Positions 1 to 13,124 of a stretch of 64,000 nt of DNA are shown here, in pieces (position 1 is the first letter of the stretch; each line of letters starts with the position of its first letter). A model generated the notes under the pieces. It ran no database searches and was not told the DNA's origin. It saw nothing but the letters and a program-made list of their open reading frames with translations. This DNA comes from Hibiscus mutabilis (Eukaryota; Streptophyta; Magnoliopsida; Malvales; Malvaceae), in assembly GCA_019671005.1 (NCBI GenBank), contig CM033744.1, forward strand, positions 15,430,128-15,494,127, given 5' to 3'. A program made the position numbers and the translations under genes.

Positions 1-482
1 TATTATAAAATAATTTATTTATTGCACAATAAATTAACTAAAATAATAATGGAACGTCTTATATTAATAAATGAGGTAAAAAGAGTATGTAAATAAAATC
101 ATCTCATGATTGGTCTTTGGACATACTCTAATAAGGTGAAATTTCATGTCTTTCGTAGGCGAGGCGAACTATAAAAATATTCAACTTCTATAAAATTTTA
201 CTTAAAATATTTTTCTATTTCAGTATTAACTAGGAAACGAAGATCGAACAGTACAAGACTTTGCTCGTCTCATTGAGTCCCAAACAAAGGGCCAATAGTG
301 CTCACACGACCAAGTTAGTTGAATCAAATGTGAGATGTCAAGAATGACGTGAAGACTGAATCGGAAGAGAAAGTAAGTTTACCGGTGCATTTCAAATCAG
401 ACGAGAAAGAAGATAAATGGTGACTTAACGAAGGAAAGAAATAATCATAATCAATTAGAAAATTCAAGTTCCCATGCCTGGC
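1..482. other. Unassigned AT-rich sequence
   Basis: No protein domain, terminal repeat or RNA gene is recognisable here. The stretch 240-480 is somewhat less AT-rich and could be the decayed left part of the same sequence that resumes at about 701 on the other side of the foldback element. The reading frames contain stops. Confidence 0.4.
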
Positions 483-700
483 TCGCCACGTCATCCATGG
501 TCTCAACTAATAAAAAGCATCAATTTCATTAAATTTTTTCATGTCATTATTTTACTAAGTGAATCTATAATTGATAAAAAGTAATTTTTAATTTAATTTA
601 CAGTAAATCTGAGTGAAGATTCACTTGGTAAAAAGATAACATATAAAAATTTAATGAAATTGATGATTTTTATTGGTTGGTACCATGGATGACGTGGCGC
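483..700. mobile_element. Foldback MITE, about 218 bp
   Basis: The outer arm 483-565 is nearly the reverse complement of 618-700. Both arms share the terminal word GCCACGTCATCCATGG, then an AT-rich stretch, then an ACTAAGTGAATC / GATTCACTTGGT inner pair. The loop is only about 50 bp and AT-rich. There is no coding capacity, which is typical of a miniature inverted-repeat element. I could not find a convincing target-site duplication, so the superfamily is not assigned. Confidence 0.75.
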
Positions 701-913
701 TTCTATGAGAAATTTAAGAAATGTTTGTCGAATTATAACAAAGACCAAGGGATTGGAGTTGATGAGGGGATTTATTCTTACCATAATGATGGCATTTCGA
801 ATTTTTTAAGAAAGGAAGTTGTGGGGGATATTTCGAATATGAATTATGGTGAAATTGAGAATAACGTTAATTTAGAAGATTATCTTGAGAACCCATGTGG
901 AGAGCCATCTTGA
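701..913 (+). other. Unrecognised open frame, possible pseudogene tail
   Basis: An open frame runs about 70 codons from the right end of the foldback element to a TGA at 911-913. It starts with residues FYEKFKKC and ends with NPCGEPS. The apparent ATG (677) lies inside the transposon arm, so the frame did not begin there. I do not recognise a family. It may be part of a decayed gene into which the MITE inserted, or chance. Confidence 0.2.
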
Positions 914-2858
914 GAATTAATGGGATTGACTGCCACAGATATAAAAGTAAATTTATGATATTAAGGAAAATGTAGGCGAAGTTAAATGCAAAAGCTATGA
1001 TGGACCCCTATTTTGGCAAATAAATAAATCATGGGAGAAAAATTGAATATTAGATATGAGGGTGAGAGAAGTCGAGGAAAATAAAAACGGTCCAACGAAG
1101 TGAGCCAATAGTTATTTGTTAACGAAAATCATTAATTCAATTGAGGTTGATTTGGAGGAGCAAAACACGTCTGCTGTATCAAAGTGAGGGTGAATATGAA
1201 AATGAGATCAAATCAGGGGCTCTTTTCTTTAAGTAGTGCATACAAAACATGATTTTAAGTTGTGCATAATACTGAGTGTAAGACTAAGATGGATGCTGGT
1301 GAGTTTTCTGCTTCAGACTGTAACTGAGTGTGTAGTGCTGCCTTTTGTGCTTCTTAGATGCATTTTGATGGTGTTTTTTTTATTTCTTTTATTGTTTTCA
1401 ATTCGAGCTATACTACTATATGTATTCTTTTCTTTCGGCTAAAATTAGAGAGGGCTTAACGAGGCACTTGGTAGTACATCTTGTATGATTTTATCTATTA
1501 ATAAAATCATACTCTGTTGATAAAACAATCTTTTATAAAAATTAAAATTCTAGGTTTGTTTAATAGTAGTTTCGCATAAGAAGTCATTTGCTTCTGGATT
1601 TCAGTAGAACTAATTATAAATATTGAAGCATGACGTACAAACAATGAAAAATAAGAAAGGATTTACACAAAGAAAGTCGGAAGACGATTTAACAAAAAAA
1701 TCCACAAGTTGTATATAGAACTAAGAAAGATTTTTCTTATTTCCTTCATTGCATTTTTACTTTCTTACTCATCCACCTACACTAACTAAATTTGGTAAAA
1801 TTATAACCTTCTTTTTATGATGTTGTGAAATGTATATTATTTCTTAATTAAAATAATATTATTGAAATGTTTATATCGATAGATTTTTTCCATGTTTTTT
1901 TATATATTTTTTGTCTCCAACGCTACTATTCTTTACTATTTTTAATGTCTTTAACCTTACTATTGTTTTCCTTGTAAAATAGCATGATTATTAACTTTTT
2001 AATTACTTTAAGTATTAAAACATATCACTTGACAAACAATTTCATGTAACAATATGCACTACCACAAACCATTAATATTCCAATGATCAAGGACGCATGA
2101 TTTTATGTTAGGGGTATGAACTGTTTGGGAGTTATATTAGCAATTTAGAGGTATAAAATTATAAAATTTTAAGGGTGCGAACTTAAATGATCAATAAAAA
2201 CATAAAAAAAATACATAAACAATACAAGAACTTAAAATTTGTAGGGGTGTGACTAATTCCTCCAATACCCCTCGGTCCATCCTGCCAACAACTAACGTCA
2301 TACAATGAAATTTCAATTCACATATTTTAAAACAAAATCATACAGTCAACATATTTTCTCAAACATATCACTAACACATATACAAAAAATCATGAAGTCA
2401 ACATATCTATAACATTCCAAAGTGCGAAAATCATGATTTTAAAGTTAACTGGCTGAGAATATTTAAAATAAAATTACGAATAATTAAATTTATATAAAAA
2501 TAATATTATTAAGTCAAGTTTTAATTTAATTGTCAGTCAAATATATACGACAATCTATTTAAATTGCACTCTACATAGTTTCATACTATCGAAATCATCA
2601 ATTAAAGATTCTAAATCGAATCGTCAATTTAAGATTATGACTATCAACTTTTTGATAAAAAATCTAAAGTTTTTGTCTTCATGATTTTATCCTGATATCG
2701 CACGAAAAATATAAAAAAATAGATTAGCAATTAGTTTATCAAACTATCAACAATTAATAATTATCAAGCAACCAACTAGTTAATGTTCTTGGTTCCATTG
2801 ATTCAATTTAACATTATAAACATTTTTTAATATATTTAATAAAAAACAAAAACTATAT
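914..2858. other. Unassigned AT-rich sequence
   Basis: About 1.9 kb with many poly-A and poly-T runs. I see no conserved domain, long frame, LTR end or RNA gene. The 68-codon frame at 1236-1442 is a hydrophobic translation of T-rich DNA and is not supported as a gene. Confidence 0.4.
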
Positions 2859-2867
2859 ATTTAGAAA

Positions 2868-3341
2868 GGCATAAAGTCAAAAAAAATACCCCCAACATTT
2901 GAATGAATAGTTATTTTGGCCTCTATTCTTTTTTGCAATTCAACCCTCGGCATTTTATTTTGGGTCAAAATAGACCCTCTAAGGATTAAAATTGTTAAAA
3001 AAACTGACGGTAAACAGTTTGAAATGACTTGACAGAATGATAAGTCACCAGAAAAAATTATTTTATATTTTATATAATTTTATAAAATTATTTTTTGACT
3101 GATGTAACGTTTTTTTTCAAGTCAACACATTTGTCTATATGATACTGCCGTGTCAGCGTGCATTGCCATATAAGTTTGTCTCGTCATTTCAAGCCATTTA
3201 CTATCAGTTGACTGACAGTTTTTATCTGCAGAGGGGTCATTTTGACCCAAAATATAAGATTGAAGGTTGAATTGTTAAAAAAAATAAGGGCCAGAGTGAT
3301 TATTCAATCAAACATTGAGAGTATTTTTTTGGCGTTATGCC
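2868..3341. mobile_element. Mutator-type MITE with 9-bp target duplication
   Basis: The element begins GGCATAAAGTCAAAA and ends with the complement of GGCATAACGCCAAAA. The inverted repeats extend about 180 bp from each end, leaving a short AT-rich middle. It is flanked by the identical 9-mer ATTTAGAAA at 2859-2867 and 3342-3350, the duplication length expected of Mutator-like elements. It encodes nothing, so it would depend on a MULE transposase supplied elsewhere. Confidence 0.9.
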
Positions 3342-3350
3342 ATTTAGAAA

Positions 3351-3671
3351 TTGAGTGTTAGATTTAAGGGAGAAATCCTACCTTTAAAGAGATTGAGATC
3401 TTCGAATTCGTCTTGGGATAAGATTAGGGAGGGTTTTCGGTTGTATCTTAGAATGACAAATTAAAGTAAAAAGAAAAAAGATAAAAGAGGTGAAAAAATA
3501 GGTCGAAGCATACCCAATATAGAGATCTATGGCTGTGGCAAGCAAGTAAGAAAAAGTTGAGTTTTAAATAGGATTGTATGTGTATGACAAAAAGGGGAGG
3601 AATTTTAAAAGATTTTAAAAGAATTATAAAGGAATAAAAAAGAATTTAAAAGGGGAACGAAATCCATAACC
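3351..3671. other. Unassigned spacer
   Basis: About 320 bp of purine-rich sequence between the MITE and the solo LTR. No gene or terminal repeat is seen. Confidence 0.4.
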
Positions 3672-6600
3672 TGTAATACCCTGAAAACTGGCCTAGTCCG
3701 ATTTTAATTTCTAACGATTAGAAATTTATTACCGACAGTTTAAGTGAATAGAATGAAATGAGTAAAATTAATTAATTTAATTAATTGTAAAGTTTCAAGT
3801 TTAATTTGAAAGTTTAAAGAATCATGACTAAATTGTAAAGTTATGAAATATGAAGCCGGGCTAAATGGTAAAGATGTGAAGTTTTGAGTCATAAGTATAA
3901 GATATGGGAGAATAGAATGGCTAAGTGTGTACTTAGACCACTTAGTGAGTAAGAATTAAAAATATGTTTAATGATTAAATTATAAGGAATTAAAGTTAAG
4001 AGGCTAAAGTATAAATAAGGGAAAAGATAAGCACTTGGGCTTAATAAAGCCACAAGGTTTCTTCAGGGAAAGGAAAGGTAATTGAATGACTAAGTACGTA
4101 ATTTTAAACCAAAAGAATTGGTGATTTATCACCAATCACTACGTGGCTTATCCTTGGGTAAACAACTATCCAATTTTAAGTAAAAGTGCAAGATAAGTAA
4201 GCAAGGGATTATATCTTTTCGGCCAAGGGAAAGAGAAAGTATTAATTCATCTTCAACATTCGGATGTTTCCATTGCCGGGAAATAGGGAGCTCGAAATTT
4301 TTAGGAAAAGTTTACGTTTTAATCAAAAGTTTCTCTTAAAAATTCTGCTAACATCGATTGGGTGAGTATTCCCTTCTATTTTTTATATATTGAAGTTAGT
4401 AATTGTGAGGTGCTAGCTTAGTTAGAATCGGGTTGAATTATATAAGAGACATGCTAAGCTGTAGGAGAATGGTTAAGAATTAAAGTAATGAAATTGATTA
4501 AGAGAAATTCATTTTTTCTATATGTAATCTAAGAACTAAGTACAAGAGAAAGGTCTCAGTATGAAATTATAAAACCAATTTTCAGATTGTGTACATGGTG
4601 ATTATGTCCTGATCAAAACAGGGGAATTAAAAAGGGTGGTTTGCTGGACTCTTGAATAGAAATCTAAGGAAGACAAGGATAGCAAACAGTAATGAATTTG
4701 TGCTATTGAATTGAAGTTAAAAAGCTATTAGAAAATGGTTAAATTTTGAGTTTGATCAAGAAGCAGGATCGAATTATGGTAATATTAAATTAGACTAGCC
4801 TTTTGTCCCGATTTTTGAATTAAAAGGATAATGTAAGGGGGTTAGCCGAATACTAAGGTGTATTAGAATGGTTAGTATATACTAAATTGGTATAATTTTT
4901 ATTAATTTGTATTAATTTTATTGTCAGATCAAGTCGTATTTGAAGAGACTTTGGTTTAGGATGCGATAACAAAAGGGAAATAATCCAGAGTTATAATTCG
5001 GGATATCCCGTAACTTGGGTATTAGGTGAGTGTAGTTCATGATTCGGGATGACCTGGTGTCATTTTGGTTTATATTTGTTTACATATGAACTGTGCCATT
5101 TGTTAGATATGGTAATTGGATACATGAAGCTCACATAGAGCAAGTTTTGGGTGGCATTCATGTTATGGTAAGCTATGCTTGGTAAGTTTATTTATGTTCC
5201 ATGAACATGACATTATAATGCATGACATGGTGATATATGATATGACATGAAACATGATAATCCATGAAATTATGTTTATGATATACAAGTTCACGAATAT
5301 GATACAAGGGAGCTAAGGCTCTAACATGTTGTGTTACAAGTTACATGAATCAAGGAATCATGAAACTATAATATTACAAGTTATGAACTCCTTGGACACA
5401 AGAGTACTTTGGATACAATTAGCATGCTGTAGAATTCATTAAGCTCATGTACGGGTGGGTTACAGTCCTTGGGTTACGACCCTTATGTGGCGAGGTGGAG
5501 GGATGTGTGGTTTGGTCATTGGAGGCGAAAGGATTGACCATTCATGGACTTGACGACGTTGGTAGGAAATTCGAGTATCCATTGGTTACTGTGGTTTAAG
5601 GATAAAAATGAATTAAAACTATTCATTCATGATTTATACCTATATGCATGAAAATATGAATATGCATAGATATTTGGTTAGCATGATATTCAAGGGAATT
5701 ATATGGAAACATATGTTATGACAAGAGTAATGGTCATTGGTGCCACTTTTAGCTTTGATGTTAAATATGTGTAATTCATTTTATGTATGTTGTTTTATAG
5801 TAGTTAAGATAACTACCTCACTAAGCTTGTAAGCTTACCATGTTTCTTTGCATACATGTCAGGTATCGAATATTCGTTATAAGTTTGGGATCGTATGTAG
5901 GGATCGCAAATCGCTCTTAAAGCATTGAGTAAGTTTTTCTTGATAAACTCCTAGATGGTGTCATATGAAACAAGCATATTAGTTGCATATGGTTTTGATT
6001 GACAATACGATATGGTTAATTGGTATGTGATAAACTTGATGTATGATACTATGCATAATGATGAAAGATTGGTTATGTGATATGGATTGATGACATGCTT
6101 GATTAAGTGACGTGTAAATATTTGGAAAAAGGGATATTCATGTTGTACTTATGGATATTAGCATAATTCTATGTTAATCTGGGAAAGTAAATAAACTATT
6201 GGAAGAATAGAAATGAAAAGGGGATTGATCCTCAAATGATTGATATGGACTGTCATGATGTAAAGAATAATAGACCATGTTTTGGTAAAATGAATATGTT
6301 ATGCTTCGTGTATACGTTATGCAAGAGGTGAGTTCAAATTGAGAGTCATGAAAAATGCTATATCCAAGAAAGCTTGCTCAGTATCGGTACGATCCTTGCT
6401 CAGTACCGATAAAAAATTACGCTACTGGAATCTAAAATTTTAATTGGTACTAGTACGATACCTTGAGTACCGGTATAGATGACAGTTAAGTTAGTTATAA
6501 TTTAACCCAGCTTCAGAATTTTTACATTTCAGTCCTTTAGAATTTTTACATTTCAGTCCTAAATAAAGCATGTATTAATTGAATGGGTTACAAATCCCAA

Positions 6601-7698
6601 ATTGTGTTAAAATTTGGCAGGTGAGCATGGATTAACATGCATTTCAAGAATGTGTTCTTAATTTTTAAAAAGTGTCATAAATTGTAGAATTTATATTTTG
6701 GTCCCTAATTGGATGGCCTGTTTTTTTTTTTTGTTGTTGCTTTTAGCATCCTGAAATTATTTTTTTTTAAGTGAAATCAACGTCAAATGGGTATAAAATA
6801 GAAGTAAAAATGCTTTTAGACATCACTGCGCAGTGCCAAAAGCATAAGCTGGAATTTTGGACTTTTGAGGTTGAGAAGTCAGGTTGGATAGAAAAATATA
6901 AAATTAACCCCAATCTTTATTTTTTATAGATTCATATGGGGTTTAGGAAAATAAATCTTCTTTAAAATTATTTTATATATGATAATATATTTAATTTTAT
7001 ATTAATTATAGTTACATATAATTTAGATTTTAACCTATATTTTATATATTCAAATTAAACTTATAAGTAAATTATATTAATTTTTTATAATGCATTTAAA
7101 ATTTGTTTTTTAAAATATTTAATTTATTTCATAAAAACATTTAATTTAAAAAATATTAATAATGATTAATATAATTAAATATAATTTAAATTAATATAGT
7201 TTAAATTTTACAACGCAATGTCTAAAATGGATATTTTATTTTCTCAAAATTACTTTTTGACAACAATAACAAACACTAAAATCTTAAACTTTTTAAAACT
7301 ACTTTTCAAAATCGATTTTTCATCGCACTTTTTAAAATCACTTTTCAATGACAATGTCAGACTAAGCCTAACTTAATAATCAAGTTATTTTTGTTTCATT
7401 AAGCCTAAATTCAGTAAGAAGTATAAGATAAAAGATAATATTCTGATAAGACCCCTTTAATTTTGAAATATTTACAATTTAGTCTGCGAACTTTGAAAAT
7501 TTTTCAAGATTGTCCTAATTGACTAGAATCATAATAAAATGGTATAAGATTTCTGATAAGTGATAATTAATGACTTGTTTTGGAATTACGCATGCTTTGT
7601 AATTTGTATGATCTGAATCAAATGCTCGATTCCTCTAAAGCGTTATTCCGTAATATTCTTGATTCGATTTTCTTCCAGACTGGATAAGGGGTGTTATA
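3672..7698 (+). mobile_element. Probable solo LTR of a Ty3/gypsy element
   Basis: The sequence starts TGTAATACCCTG and ends GGGGTGTTATA, matching the end pattern of the other gypsy LTRs in this window (one at 33191 starts with TAATATCCC and ends GGGGTGTTACA). The length, about 4 kb, is large but within the range of these families. There is no coding sequence and no second copy, so it is a solo LTR or a truncated element. The flanking pentamers TAACC and CAACT differ by two C/T changes and may be a decayed duplication. The interval 6700-7370 is very AT-rich and may be a further unrecognised insertion. It carries a cluster of GTATCGGTACG-like words near 6380-6480, shared with two other LTRs here. 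Confidence 0.6.
6378..6482. repeat. Cluster of GTATCGGTAC / GTACCGGTAT words
   Basis: Four related words of the type (G)TATCGGTACG, AGTACCGATA, GTACTAGTACG and GTACCGGTAT occur within about 105 bp. Several are partly palindromic. Similar clusters lie inside the LTRs at 11.1-11.3 kb and 24.1-24.4 kb. Confidence 0.6.
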
Positions 7699-7775
7699 CA
7701 ACTAGTAATAAAAAATTTCATAAGAATAAAATATATATTATAATATAAAATTTCTGAAAGGACCCAATTAAAAAA

Positions 7776-8758
7776 GGTAAAGTTCACAAATGATCACTAA
7801 AATTTGGTTAATTATTCAATTTGGTAACCAAACTTTTAATTATTTCAATGTTACCATAAAACTTTGTGATTTGTTTCAATTTGGCCGATGACGTGATAGT
7901 TAACAAATTTTTATATAATAACACATTTAGTTCTCCACATTTACTTATTCAAACAATTTAGTCCTAATTTGAATAATAATAATAAATTTAACCCTTAATA
8001 TTTACACATTATTTTAATTTGTCCCTATTTTTAATTAAAAATAATTTAACCCTAAACTCAAAACCCATAAAACTTAAACCCAAAATCTTAAACACATCAG
8101 CCGTAAACCTAAAATCCCAAAACACAAAACTCTAAAACATGAAACCCATAAACCTAAAACTTAAACTCTAAACCTTAAAAGTTTAAATTTAGGGTTTAAT
8201 GTTTATTGTTTAGTGCTTTAGGATTTTAAGGTTTATGGATTTTAGTGTTTATGGATTAGGGATTTAGGGCTTAATGTTTAGGGTTAGGGTTTAGGGGTTT
8301 CATGATTTGGATTTTGGGTTAGGGTTTTTGGTTTTGGATTATGATTTTAGTGTTTAGTGCTTTAGGTTTAGGGTTTATGGGTTTGATGTTTTTGGTTTTA
8401 TGTTTATGGATTTAGGTTTCTAGGTTTAGTGTTTTAAAATTTGGGTTTTAAGTTTAGGGTCAAATTATTTTTAATTAAAAATAGGGACAAATTAAAATAA
8501 TATGTAAATATTAAGGGTTAAATTTATTACTACTTTTTGAATTAGGACTAAATTGTTTGAATGTACAAATGTGGAGGACTAAATGGGTTATTATACAAAA
8601 TTTGTTAACTGTCGCATCAGTTTTTTAACGTTCGTTAAGAGCTCGGTGGCCAAATTAAAGTAAATCATAAAGTTTAATGATAATATTAAAATAATTAAAA
8701 ATTTAATTATTAAATTAAATAATTAATCAAAGTTTAGTGATCATTTGTGAACTTTACT
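7776..8758. mobile_element. Foldback MULE-like element with telomere-like core
   Basis: The left end GGTAAAGTTCACAAATGATC is mirrored at the right end (GATCATTTGTGAACTTTACT). The two arms pair for about 400 bp, including the AATTTAGTCC / GGACTAAATT and TTTAATTAAAAATA segments, and meet near 8180. The arms continue into CCCTAAA-like words on the left and TTTAGGG-like words on the right. Long terminal repeats of this kind suggest a MULE. The flanks are A-rich and similar (ATTAAAAAA and CTAAAAAAA) but not identical, so the target duplication is uncertain. Confidence 0.75.
8047..8460. repeat. Degenerate telomere-like repeats inside foldback
   Basis: The left part holds variants of CCCTAAA (AACCCTAAACTC, AAACCCATAAA, AAACCTAAAA). 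The right part holds variants of TTTAGGG (GTTTAGGGTTAGGGTTTAGG and decayed forms). The orientation flips at about 8170, the foldback centre. The units are too degenerate and too short in total to be a functional telomere. Confidence 0.7.
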
Positions 8759-9188
8759 CTAAAAAAACATAAAGTTTATTGGTGGGTTGCAGGGCCTAGC
8801 ATCTGCGAGCCCCTTTTGACTTGGCCACTGCATACACATTCAACATATCAAAACTTAACAGCATAATCAAACACTTACACCAATTAACATTTGGAGACAG
8901 AATACTAATGTCAAAGAACTATAACTCAAAAAATATCATTTCATAACCCTAAATAAAAAAGTATTATTAAATCTAAACAAAAAAAAAACATTAAACTAAA
9001 TTTATAAAAAGTCAATTATCATCGACTAAAATTATTTATTTACATCCAAACTCAATAAAATAGTAAAAACACAATACAATTATATAATAAACACTAAATT
9101 ACAGAATAAGATTAAAGTAAAATATAGAAAATTAGGTAATACTCTTACCGTACCACATAACATTGTTGTAGCATCCGTTTAAGTATCA
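8759..9188. other. Unassigned spacer
   Basis: About 430 bp of AT-rich DNA between two foldback elements. No gene or repeat boundary was identified. Confidence 0.4.
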
Positions 9189-10680
9189 TATATTTTTGGA
9201 TAAACTACTCAAATGGCAATTTAAGTATGGTGTTGATTTCGATATGACCATCATACTTTCAATTATATCAATATGATCACTTAACTATTTGCACATTCAA
9301 TCAATTTGGTCTTAATTTTAATTTAATAAAATAAATTAATTATTTAATTAAGTGGTGACATATTTTACTACCTTATTGGAGGACTTTAACTATTTATGTG
9401 TGATTTAATAATTTTATTTTTCTCCTCCAATAAAGTAATGATATGTGTCACCACCTCATTAAAAGAAGCAAATAAAACAAGTTGCTTGGTTCTGGCAAAA
9501 TCCAAACTCGAGGAAGCTTGGTGAAAGAGGGGCATAATTACCACTGCACCAAATGCACTTTTGTAAAGTAGAGTACGACGTATAATATATGTTTTTTTGT
9601 TGTTGTTAATGTCAGAAAAAAGAAATACATATGGATTAAGGAGACTAGAATATGTTACACTTGGAATGCATAAAATTATCTAAATCACTGAAATAAATCT
9701 AATAATTAAATTAAAATTGACAGCATTATATATATATTTAAAATTATAGTTAATGCATGATTTAAAATAAAATGATTTTAAGATTTTTGTATTTTTAAAC
9801 TAAATTTAATATATTTTTATTTTTCAAATTTATTTTTATAATTTCACATATATAATCAATGAATAGATTTTTTAACTTAATTAATAATTTTAATATTTAT
9901 TAAAAATTTTAATTAACTTATTATATATATGAAATTATATTAAAAAAATCAAAATTTTAAAATTCTATCAATTCATTTGAATTATGTTTGTAAGTTTAGA
10001 TTCACTAAATGAATTTTTAATATAATTTTAGAATTTAGAATTTTTAATATAATTTTACTTATATTGTAACACCATCGACTCGAATGTCACATTTGGGCCT
10101 CAAGCCCAAACCAAAATCATAAAATTTCTCAACTTGGTTTAGCACAAATAAAATACTTTTCGAAAACATTTAAAGCCCACGATTCAAAATAAATATATAA
10201 ACAATTAAAACGTTATAGAGGAGCTCCAATTAAATAAAATATTTAAACATTTGACTTGATTAATACAAATTCAAAATAAGGATTACAAACTCGTACACGT
10301 AAGGTTCTATAAATACACAACTCACTAAATACAGGTATCACACTATGACAACGATGCTTGCTGGAATCCCATACAGACAGTGCTCTTCGGTCCCGCGATC
10401 AACCTACGTATGGAAACAACAATTTCGAGCACTGAGCTTACAAAGCTCAATGGTACACATCTACTCTACTATACTTCATGTTAATCATAAACATAAGCAT
10501 GCAAGCTAGTACGGGCAATAAGAAGAGATAAATAAACATATGGTGCTACCGTTAGCCGCCTAAACACATGCTAACATCCTAGCAATCATCAAGCATGACA
10601 CACAAGGCCCAACCATATTTGAGATCTTATTAGAGCATCTAGACAGAAACACATATCAGCAACAACAACACAACTCTAGA

Positions 10681-10850
10681 GTGAGGTCAGGTCACAAAGC
10701 ATCGGTACATACACTCCGGGTGAGGTCGGGTCATATAGCATCGGAACATACACCCTGGGTGAGGCCGGGTCATATAGCATCGGAACATACACCTATACTC
10801 GAAATTCCTCCTCGAGTATCTTCGAATGAGGCTCGAGTCACATAGCATCG
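10681..10850. repeat. Short tandem repeat, period about 40 bp
   Basis: Three clear units and one degraded unit contain GTGAGGTCGGGTCATATAG followed by CATCGGAACATACAC. The array lies within the solo LTR. Confidence 0.75.
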
Positions 10851-11109
10851 GTAACCTCCATTCGGTATCTCAACTATGGTGTTGTAACACCCTTTCACTG
10901 GGTATCCGAATCCCATCAAATGCCTACCCGACATATAAGCAATGCGATCCAAAGAATCTCCTATTGTTGCTAATCGTCAATATATTGTTTATTATACATT
11001 ATCGAGTTGTTAATACATTATGGGGAAGTGCATATTTAATCTCATTTATCAAGGCATAGTTCAATTATTAATATTTTGTATTTACCCTTATCTTAGACTG
11101 GCATTTCAG

Positions 11110-11315
11110 ACTATCTAGTTCAGCGACATCGATACTCGAATATGAGTATCGATGTGGTACCCCTAGCTAACGGTACTCACACGTGTACCGCTACCAATTA
11201 GCTTACTAGAAATTCCCATAAGTATCAGTACAATCCCACCCTTACCGATATAACCCTAATCGTTTATAGGTATAGCCAAAGCTCGTACCGGTACCCAACT
11301 CACGGGTTCGTACTA
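11110..11315. repeat. Cluster of palindromic GTACCGGTAC-like words in LTR
   Basis: Words such as GAGTATCGATG, CGGTACTCACACGTGTACCG (itself an inverted repeat), AGTATCAGTAC and CTCGTACCGGTACCC are grouped within about 200 bp. The grouping is comparable to those at 6.4 kb and 24.1-24.4 kb. Confidence 0.6.
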
Positions 11316-13124
11316 TTTCTTTAAATTACGGTGTTATAACACCTATTAGGTTCCTAAAGCTTATAAAAGGCATTAAAGTACGTTGCTAGCGTATTTAATT
11401 CATTATTACCACTTACTGGCTTTTTACCCATTTAATTGAATACTTATCAGTATTGTCTCTAACCAATATTCAATCGAACATATTAATTTATTCAGCTAAC
11501 ACACAAGGCATCATCATATATCAACCATTCAACCAATCTTACAATCAAATATTCATATGGTATCATATACATTCTCTAAATCTCATAGCAGACTCGAACA
11601 TTCTCAAACTCATCAATCATCTCAATAATTATCAAGCCTCGAACTAACAGTGTCAACACATGCTTATTACTCATCTCCTAATTTGCAACCACTAACTTGC
11701 AAAACCATTACACTTATGATGCTCATGAAGCATTATAGAGTTCGAGGTGTACTAACCTTAAGTTGATACTTTTAAAATACTTATCCGAGCTTCTCGAACA
11801 ATCCACATGATCTAATATCCATACCCGAACAATCCTCATATATCAACAAATACAAAAATACATTATTTCTATGCATCTCCTATACCATTCACAAGGTTAT
11901 ACATGTAAAAACAACTTACCGAGTTCAAGTTTGGCAAAACGGGTTGCGCCAATGGATTTGGAACGTCAAAAAACCTCCGGGTAGGGTCCCCTAAAAAATT
12001 CAACGGCCGATTAATTCCAGACAATGGTCTGGTCAACCCTTAGGCGATCTAGTGCGGCGCAGGCACATGGTAGCTACTGTGTACCCCAATTAGGTGATCT
12101 AGTGCGGACGAGTGTACTATAACCTTGGTACACCCATGAGGCATTATCTTGTGTGGGCTAGCTCACGTGCACTCGGGTGAGCCCACTTCGGTGTGGCTTG
12201 GTGCACCGTAGCATAGTGCACCTGCATGGTCAGACACATGCCCACCAGCAGCGGTGGTGCGTGATGGCACATGGGAGGCCCTCTAGTGGCTGGACGGCTG
12301 CAGCAAGCTCTAGTCTCACTATTCTTCGACCGCTGGTTCCGATGGTGGCCTCCACTTGCGGTGGTGGTGGCCGGAATATGGTGTTTTCCACCAGCCAAAA
12401 CTTTCTTTCCCCCACCCGGTGAACGGTGACAGCTTCGGTAATGCAAGTACCATCATTGGACTCCTCTCGTCGAGCTGAAGCTGATGGTGCCGGCGGTGTC
12501 ATGCACGACAACTACGACGACCATAGATCGAAGTTCAAAGCCTTTCCCTCACTTTTTCTCTCTTTCTCTCTTTTTTCTCTTTCCCCCAAAAATATCTCAT
12601 TTTCTCCTCTCTCTTTCTCCATAACATCATCGGCCTACTTTATTCAAATTACCAAACCATTTTTTATTTTTCCCAAACACATAAATATACACACTATTAA
12701 ATACCTCTTTTTTTCCTTTTTATCCCTAGGCCCAATTGATTATTCTTAATTGGGTTCCCATCCTAAAGGCCCAAATAAATTGGGTCCAAGGTCTAATTTG
12801 CAAAACTCAAAATTTGGGTCGTTATATATATAATAATTTAATTTAAATTTTTAATAAAATATAAAATTATTAATTACATTAAAAATAATTCAATGATTAT
12901 AAATGTGAAATTATAAAAATAATTGTGGAAAGAAAAAAATATTAAATTTAGTTTAAAAATACAAGTGTGTTAACTATAATTTAATTATTAGATTTATTTC
13001 AATGATTTAGATGTTTTTATGCATCCCAAGTATGTCATGTTCGAGTTCTCTTAATCCATTTCTGGAATTAACAAGAAATAAACACATATACCTTATTTCG
13101 TATTCCAATTCATAGAAGTACACT

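Larger units (their letters stand above)
10065..12826 (-). mobile_element. Solo LTR inside the foldback MULE
   Basis: On the plus strand it begins TGTAACACCATCG and ends GGGTCGTTATA. Read on the minus strand this is a gypsy LTR starting T(A)TAACGACCC and ending GGTGTTACA. The pentamer TATAT precedes (10060-10064) and follows (12827-12831) it, consistent with integration, although the local AT-richness weakens this. No internal coding region remains. The last two bases are TA rather than CA. The segment 12050-12530 is GC-rich compared with its surroundings, and its open frames on both strands are not supported as genes. Confidence 0.7.

Noticed and set aside
8200..8460. Telomere sequence
   Set aside because: The TTTAGGG words are degenerate, only a few hundred bases long, and mirrored within a foldback transposon.
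12144..12749. Several open frames of 80-107 codons in a GC-rich patch
   Set aside because: They overlap on both strands inside a solo LTR, show no domain, and are explained by locally high GC.
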